From Roridomyces roridus (lineage: Eukaryota > Basidiomycota > Agaricomycetes > Agaricales > Mycenaceae), in contig JARKIF010000011.1 in the NCBI GenBank assembly GCA_029378245.1, forward strand, positions 310,001 through 374,000: a stretch of 64,000 nt of DNA. Reading direction: 5' to 3'. The notes under the pieces are model-generated. The model did not search any database. It was given only the letters and a program-made list of their open reading frames with translations, and was not told the origin of the DNA. This document shows, piece after piece, positions 57,228-64,000 of this stretch (positions within the stretch are counted from its first letter, which is position 1; each line of letters starts with the position of its first letter). Position numbers and translations under genes: made by a program.

Positions 57228-57277
57228 CTAGGAGGGTAGGTTAGTGGCGCGTTGTGGAATGGATGAGGAGGACTCAC
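57228..57277 (-). other. Probable 5' UTR intron
   Basis: Minus strand GTGAGTCCTC donor, CACTAACC branch site and CCTCCTAG acceptor, 50 nt, located 103 nt upstream of the start codon of the secreted protein gene. Confidence 0.65.
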
Positions 57278-57344
57278 TACGCAGTATCTGAGGGGAGACC
57301 GAAGGAAAAAAAGTGGCTGAGGAATGGCGGCATCGTGTGGAGCT

Positions 57345-57351
57345 CTTTATA
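57345..57351 (-). promoter_or_regulatory. TATA box of the secreted protein gene
   Basis: TATAAAG on the minus strand, about 70 nt upstream of the UTR intron donor. Confidence 0.5.
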
Positions 57352-59628
57352 CCACCGGATACGCAGGGTCAAACACAAACGCAGTTAGATATGATGGTTT
57401 CCTAGGCACCATGTGTCGATGCACTAAATCTGGGTTTATTAATACACCCGCGATCAGCGGTCTCAAGGGGAATAGTCACCGCCGCCTCGGAGAAGTCGGA
57501 GCTAGGTCCATTTTTATCTGTACGAGTATTTCTAATTCCTTCCATGATTCCTGCAGTTGGCCACTAATAGGAACCAGCTGGCTCTAGCTAGACCGCGACC
57601 GCACCTCATCCAGACACAAGTCTGGACGCATGGAGGCGCATGGATGGGCATCAGATTCGCAACCGATGACAGGCACCGCATCAGCAATTGCAATTCAACC
57701 CATCAATGGACTTTCGCTTCGAATTCGCAATTGCAGACATCGCCCTGGAGATTCGGGCTGTCCGTGTGTATGTAGGTCTGGAAACAGGAGAACACGCAGA
57801 GAGATCCGTACCGACCCGTGGAACGGCGGTCACCATGAGAAATCCAACCACAATTGACCAAAGTGACGATTGGTCTAATTAGATATCCCCGAGAGTGTTG
57901 ATCCGGGACAATATGTGATACATGTACCTCGGCCAACAGTTCTATGCATACACAGGTGTCTCGGCAGCCCGGAGGCTGCTTCCTCTCGACCCAATGTCCC
58001 AACAATGCGCGCAATTCCAGCTTGGCCGCAGATTTCACGTTGCTTGGCCTAATGCAAAGATTTCTTCTTGGAGCTTTGCCGAGTGAGGATTAATATTTGA
58101 TCGGAGCCGTTGAACAGCTTTTAGGTTGAAGAGGGGAGGGTCAAGCAAGCTGTGCCCGTTGCAGTCTGCCAGCTGAGTATGTGCAGAAGTTTGCAGAGGG
58201 TACAACACGTACTTACCGCGACGTCAGTTGACAGAGCTGAACGGCATTGACTCAGTTCCGAGTCCTAGCCGCTGGTGCCGAACGGGAGGATCAGAGGACA
58301 CCGCCAGAGAGGGACCAAGGCAATCACCAAGAGTACCCAAGAACGGAGGCACGGTCGGTCGGCTGGCGGCGTGTCAGGGCTGTCATCCTTTCGGGGAAAT
58401 CTAATTGGACCAATCGAACGGTTCCTCCCAAAGTGACCTCATGCTTTCTCATGGACATCGCTAACGTCCACCACCGTGGTCGCCGTGCACGCCAGTGCCA
58501 AGGAAACTCGCATAACCACATAGACATTCAATTATAGAGACAGCGGCTGATTGTATGTTTCGGACTCTGCATTTTCGAACCGGGTGCAGAATCCTTGTAA
58601 GCGCAATGATCGATTAATGATCTGCGACGCGTTTCAACTAAACTAAGCTTGAATCCAATGAATACTGGCAGGCAATTTTTGGCTCAACCTGGGTTCGGGC
58701 ACTTGCAAACTGCCTGCGAAGAGAACGGAGCGGTTTGAACCGCGCGGCGCCACCGGAATGCGGGTGGTGTGGTTCCCGCTACCCGTCGTCGGTAATTTAG
58801 TCCGGCGCCGCTTTCCGTGTGGTGGGCGCGCAGACTCAACCGAAACATGTATCGGTGGTGTGCAACTTGGCACAGTCGTCGGGACTCGGAACTTCCAATT
58901 GTTCCGGTGTCCTAGGCTAGCAATCGGGCGTCCCGAGTCCCGGTTCAAGGTTGGGTCCAGTCCAGTCTGGACTCTGGAAGAAGAGGCAAACGGCATGAAA
59001 AGATTGAAATCGAAGGTGTTCGCTGTGTTGTTCTACTTCGTTCTGAACGCATGATATGGTTTTGTACTCCGTTCTTGGTACCAGCTGCGAAGATTCCCCG
59101 CGAAGATCACTTGAAGCCGAACCGCCTTCTTCTCGAGCCCAATTTCATCTGATACTTGGTCGTACCGGCTTTGCCGCCGGCTCTAATCTTATCCAGCGAT
59201 CAACGTTAGATCATGCTGCCGAATGGTGGAATGAAGATCCGTGCGGATGAGATAGTGCTCAGCTACTTGATTGCTGAAGCTCGCAGCTGAAGAAGTATGT
59301 ACTCTTTCAAGTTTCAATACTTTCATCAGTGCTCAGTTACCGTTACGTCATTCATCAATGTCCCTAATCATGTGTGATCCGCTATCACAGCCCTTGATTT
59401 TGTTTTCAATATCTCGTGATACTCAGATAGCCGTCGAATCTTCCACCCGAAAACTGAATCTCGGATCCTTGTCCGCCACCACTCGAACATGGAGGACCAA
59501 ACGGCAAGCGAGAAGTGCGTGTAATACACGCATAGGTCTGTTCGAAGTCTCGGTTTTCAAACAAAGTAGCTTAAAGTTGAACATATGCTTACCCGTCCCC
59601 AAGGAGCTTCAAAGAGGGCTAAGAAAAA
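57352..59628. other. Gene-poor interval
   Basis: No protein gene supported on either strand. The 58758-59054 plus frame has no domain. No repeat or TIR element seen. Confidence 0.4.
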
Positions 59629-61059
59629 TCAACATGTGTTTAAGGTGAATCCGTCTGATAGATGTACCCGAGCGGCAATTTGAAAGACGACGTTGAAGCA
59701 CAGAACAGCTGAACCAATCTTTGATCAGCAGCGACACCGGTGAGCTCGGATCCCACGACATACCGACCATGGCGAGATACCAGAATATTCCTGGGACTTG
59801 AATTTATGACGATTTCGAGGCGGAAGAGCCCGTTACTCACCATCCCGATAGAAGCTAGCCACAAAGTGGGATCGATGGCGGGAGGACATTGGCCAAACTG
59901 ATTTGAATGAATCAAGTTCAACAGAGAGTCGCATTTGAAGGTACCGGGGAGCCGGGAACTCACGTTTCCAGCACATCAACGCGGCCAATACTGTCGCATG
60001 TTTAGCAAGTATTCAAGAGCCGCGGGGAGCAGGTTGGACTTGCATGTCTCTCCGACGAGTCTGGATATATAGCACACCAGTATGATGTCGCTCGAGCTTT
60101 CCAAATTACAAAACGTAAACGGGTCGGCTGGATTCGATCCGTCAGTGTGCAATCTACTGCATAAGGTTCGATTAATACTCACTCTTCACCGATTCAGACC
60201 ATTTGATCATCCCCCAGATGTTGAGTCCTCCAATACACTGGACTGATCCGATATGGTTCGATGGCAGAGATAGAGCAACTCACCATCCACATCATCACGA
60301 AAAAGACGAGTAATCCCCGTGGACGACCCCATAATGCATAGGTTCGAATTATCAAGATCACTGGCACGCAACGCCCGTTTGGTGAGAACTCCTTCGAAGA
60401 TGCGAGTCACCCACCCTCAGTCTGTCCGATTGCCGCACTTGTCAGCACTAGAATCTCCTTAGTCTAGTTTAGTCTGCAGCGACCTTGAAGCACTCACTCG
60501 TCGTAGCCTTGATAGCAGCCCGACATACAGCGGGATCTTTGTCCCAGGTTAAATGTTCTTTCGGTTGAATCGTCGTAAGTGACCGAATTGAATGTCTTGG
60601 AGAGATGCACGCACTTGCTGCGGCTAATACCGAGGTAGCGAAAGTGCTGTACCGGGTGAAGAGGTACAGAGCGTTGATTATCCCTTTCTTCGTTCGCCAG
60701 ACGAATTGATACTGTGTTGGGCTGGTTGAAACGGGTCGTGAGAGTGGAAGGGAGGTATATCATACCTCTTGTGCGAGGGTCAAGAGGGTATCGTAGATCT
60801 ATTCGATTGCCTTGAGTTCATTGCAGTGGATTGTCAATTGGAGGCGACCGACCAATAGCGCGAGACAAGCAGCTACCAGGGGATCGGGCATTAAGAATCG
60901 ATGACGGCGACGAAAAGAGCCACGCACCGTCTACATACTGTCATTGAAAGTTAATACCGTTCTGGCGTCTGATCAGGCAGGTGAGAGACTTACAGCGACG
61001 ATCTGAAAGTCATTCCGCTTCGTAGGGTTGAGGTGACCATGCGGCTGCAGCGTCGACAT
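59629..61059 (-). CDS. DUF6533 seven-transmembrane-type protein
   Basis: Many short exons, hidden from single-frame views. Splicing gives MSTLQPHGHLNPTKRNDFQI, then YVDAACLALLIYDTLLTLAQ, EYQFVWRTKKGIINALYLFT, RYSTFATSVLAAA, VILIIRTYALWGRPRGLLVF, CIGGLNIWGMIKWSESVK, FCNLESSSDIILVCYISRLV, GETLLAALMCWK, FYRDGVPGIFWYLAM and IGSAVLCFNVVFQIAARVHL, ending TLNTC. The YDxLLTxxxE(Y)xxxW and ILIIRTYALW signatures define the fungal DUF6533 family (function unknown). Exon 2 is 10 nt and exon 3 is 20 nt. The intron 59991-60043 is GC-AG with the classical gcaagt donor. About 12 exons, roughly 270 aa. It is related in kind, not in sequence, to the DUF6534 genes. Confidence 0.82.
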
Positions 61060-64000
61060 CGTAGACAGGAGTGGGCAGGACGCGAATCAGTGGGTAGGAG
61101 TGAGTTACACTCCACCATCGATGCGGGACGGGTTAAGTACCAGCACCACTAAGTCCGCGGTGGCGCTCTTGGACTCGCCGTGAGAATGAAGTGCATTGAG
61201 TCGGCGTCTGGTATGTGCATATTCTCTCCCACGGATTATCAGCTATGCGCGTCTTCGACCTTGCGCCTGCACCAAGAGTCGTTAGCCCGCCCCGTACTAG
61301 GCGCGGGTCGTCTACGAAACCATTACAGGTTACCCGCCGTTCCAGTTCAGACTGCGGGTGGTTCGCGGGTTCACGTACCAGACGGGTTTTTCCAGGAACA
61401 AAACATTGAATTTCAGATGGAAGCACTCAGGAGGTGTTGTTCTATACTTGAATTCAATTCAAAGGGAAAGAAACAGTCCAGTTCAGTACATTGGAGGACC
61501 ATCAACGGTGAATTCGTGAATAAATGAATCATCCGTCGATGTCCGTGTCCCAAATCGATCCACAGTAATTGCCCGCGGTAGTCGAGCCGGAATTGAACTC
61601 CCGGAGCCCTGCCCATTGGGCTGGAAGGTATTGGCTGAAGCAAGTGATTCAGAGGATCGACCGGCAATGAGAATCGGATGGAGTGGTTGCCTTTTCCCTA
61701 AGCTTGACCTCAACATCGTCAAGCCTCCATCAGTGAGATTTTCCAGCCCTGTTTAACAATGTTTTCATATGAGCCTCGCCAGCATTTAGTAAATGCCATC
61801 ACCATCCCCCAAAATAATAAATTCATCACGGCTATCGACAGATGGTCGGGAGTGGCGGCTCCAAACAGCCCGAGTGGTTGCCAGGTTGGCAATCAATCGG
61901 ACACTGATTTTTTTCATTCCCTCCGTTTCGGGTGAGCGGCGACTTGGCGCAACTCGCAAGAGGTGGATATTTTGGCATAGTCTGGCGGACGTCCTGCGAA
62001 GTCTTGGGATCGTCTGGGTGGCGTTAGATTGATCAGCCGCAGGCATGCCACAGGGCAGTGATTTGATTTAGAACAAAAGCGGCGCCGGATACCACACTCA
62101 TCCCAGTACAAGGCCACCTCGTCAGACACAGCTCACCGAAACAAGCTATCACTTTGTCGCCTGCAGTGTCGAAGTGATCCGCATCAATCATCGATCATCG
62201 ATTGCCGGGATGCCGAACTTGGGGGAATTCCTGCGTAATATAAGCGAATTCCCAGCGGCGGCTTGAGGATGATCATGAGACATGGGTTGCAGCGCTGGGT
62301 ATATATCCATGGACAAGATCTGGAGCCTGCAGTGTGCGACAGCTGAGATCATGATCCGATCGGAGTTTAAAGCCCCGCTTGTTTCGTACCACCATCTCGA
62401 TTCTCATTCCCCTCAGGCAACCCGCTTGGCTCATGGCTACAACGAATTTTCCTACTCGACAATCCTCTGAGTCCTGTCCTCGACCGCCTGGCCCGCGCGT
62501 GGCTTCCCCGCCGACTAATCCCTGACAGCTGGCACCGTATCGAGGGTGTTGGGTGGAGTAGACTGGTTGTTGTAAAAGTTTGCGAAGAGTGGAAGTGGAA
62601 GACATAGGCCAGAGCACGACATAACAGGTGCGTTTGAATGGACCGCGGCGCCGGGGGTGATGACGCGTCCAGTGCGTTTCCAGCTGTTCACCCCGGACGA
62701 CCTAGGTGGCGTTCCTATTCAGTCTGGGTGGGAGTCTTGACGCCTCCGCGACCGCCGACGATCGCGTCCGGCCAGTTCTTTGAAGATACCTCCCTCTGGT
62801 ACTCTCCCCGCCCCCGCCCATTTCGGATAGATCGTATGTCCGATACTCTCAGCGTTAACGCTCTCTGGACAATCTACGTGAGATGGACGGTCCATTGTCC
62901 GCTCATTTGGCGAGTCCAACTCGGAGGCTGAATCGTCCAATTGTAAGTTTCTCCCAGCTACATCTCGTCGCTACCACCCACATCGACACATCTTCCGCTT
63001 ACTGGCACTATGCGTTTTGCTATGTGTTTACGTGTCGCCGCGTTTACTCGGGCTGCTTCGTTAGATGGCACTCCGGCGTCGAGTGCTCGGTTTCTTCATT
63101 TTTGGCCCTGGGAGGCACTAGAAGCCCAGGTACCGGCTCCGCTTCGATAGGCTCCGATTCAATCCCGGTACGCATCTCTTGACATTTTCATGCGGGTTCA
63201 GATCAATGCTTCTTCGCAGGACTCAATTGCATCATGGGCAAGTACTTATGTGGGGATGAATGATGCGCGACGACGAAGGTCCAGATCGCTCGCTACAATG
63301 GCATTGCATCTCTTTCTTCTCCGTTCTCCGGGACTCGACTCTCGGCCGAGAAGCCTGCTTATGAGTTTGTTTCTGCGGATACATAACTCGACCGGTCGGC
63401 GCTGATTAACTACGTTTTATTGCGCTAAGTAATCCAGGAACTCCAGTCGGCTGGCGGCTGCTGGCGGCGCGTCATAACACCACGTGCCACCGACTGGCCG
63501 CCGCCCCCGTCTGATCGTATCGCAAGAGGACGCCGAAATTGAATGGAGAGTGTGTCCGCATGACTTGTGTTGCATGACCTTCCTTAACTGCGCCCAGCCA
63601 TCCGCAGAAGCACGGCGACTGCCAGCAACACGCCGAACTCTACAAACTTCTGCAAGTGTACACAGAAGATGGGCAGAAATGTTTTTCAGCGGCCCACTCC
63701 CTCCGACTTCACGCTCCATCATGACGCCATTCCCCCGGGTTAATCAACGCGGGGCGGCGTGGGGGTGGGGGTGGGGTGTGATATCTCCCCAGGAACAACC
63801 ATTTTTCTAGTCCCTTTCGGTGCGAAGCATCCAAGTCATCATTCTGGTCGACGTTTTCTTGATTCCGGGTCTTTTAGACGGGAGCGCGACATTTCCTGCA
63901 CCAGAATGGAACTCGTTCCTCGACGGACGGCACCGAAATACGGCACTGGAGTCAAAAGCAGGCTCGCCGGTCGCACGAGAGCACGCGGTTTATTATCGGT
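61060..64000. other. Gene-poor interval to window end
   Basis: No gene supported. Short frames at 62638-62931, 62883-63182 and 63484-63810 were read; none has a domain, and a frame around 63010-63150 that looks protein-like ends at a stop without a clear splice. A partial gene cut by the window end cannot be excluded. Confidence 0.4.
61570..61620 (-). other. tRNA-like T-arm remnant
   Basis: Minus strand CCGGGAGTTCAATTCCGG forms a perfect 5 bp T-stem with the GTTCAATT loop, followed by CTCGACTACC. The 5' half does not fold as D and anticodon arms and no acceptor partner exists, so it is a tRNA-derived remnant. Confidence 0.45.

Overview
The window looks like nuclear DNA of a mushroom-forming basidiomycete (Agaricomycetes, probably Agaricales). 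The support is many 42-70 nt GT-AG introns (with some GC-AG), small exons, and families typical of that group: DUF6533 and DUF6534 membrane proteins, small Zn2Cys6 proteins, a CBM1-GH5 mannanase and F-box/LRR-like proteins. The genus cannot be fixed from sequence alone. Gene models were spliced by hand; where I say a model closes in frame, I summed the exon lengths.

Layout. 0-4.6 kb: a tandem segmental duplication carrying two DUF6534-type membrane genes, followed by a ~175 bp tandem repeat that runs up to the next gene. 5.2-8.1 kb: a mitochondrial succinyl-CoA ligase-like alpha/beta fusion and an acidic disordered protein. 10-13 kb: an SDR and a Ser/Pro-rich protein. 13.6-19.3 kb: a 16-exon cytochrome P450, an unknown gene convergent with it, and a small Zn2Cys6 factor. 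21.7-24.1 kb: a multi-pass membrane protein and a truncated third DUF6534 copy. 24.1-28.7 kb: repeats, including a 2.36 kb TIR element that appears to have entered a tRNA-like sequence and itself contains a nested hAT-type MITE. 29.5-35.4 kb: a fourth DUF6534 copy, a convergent unknown gene, a secreted alpha/beta hydrolase, a second small Zn2Cys6 factor and a decayed fragment of the hydrolase. 35.6-48 kb: L-rhamnonate dehydratase, another DUF6534-type gene, a stand-alone domain of caspase-associated type, a PDI that has lost both CxxC sites, a second SDR and an old yellow enzyme. 48.7-54.6 kb: a Tc1/mariner-type MITE, a third SDR, a dead LINE, and a CBM1-GH5 mannanase pseudogene fused to the LINE end. 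55-61 kb: an F-box/LRR-like gene, a secreted protein with repeated dibasic sites, and a DUF6533 membrane gene. 61-64 kb: no gene I can support.

The enzymes are oxidoreductases and hydrolases (P450, three SDRs, OYE, alpha/beta hydrolase, rhamnonate dehydratase, mannanase relic) with two small Zn2Cys6 proteins. No backbone synthase (PKS, NRPS, terpene cyclase) is present, so I do not call a biosynthetic cluster. The strongest points for a second look are the alpha/beta fusion with a shortened ATP-grasp region, the redox-dead PDI, the nested transposon at a tRNA-like target, and the LINE-mannanase junction.
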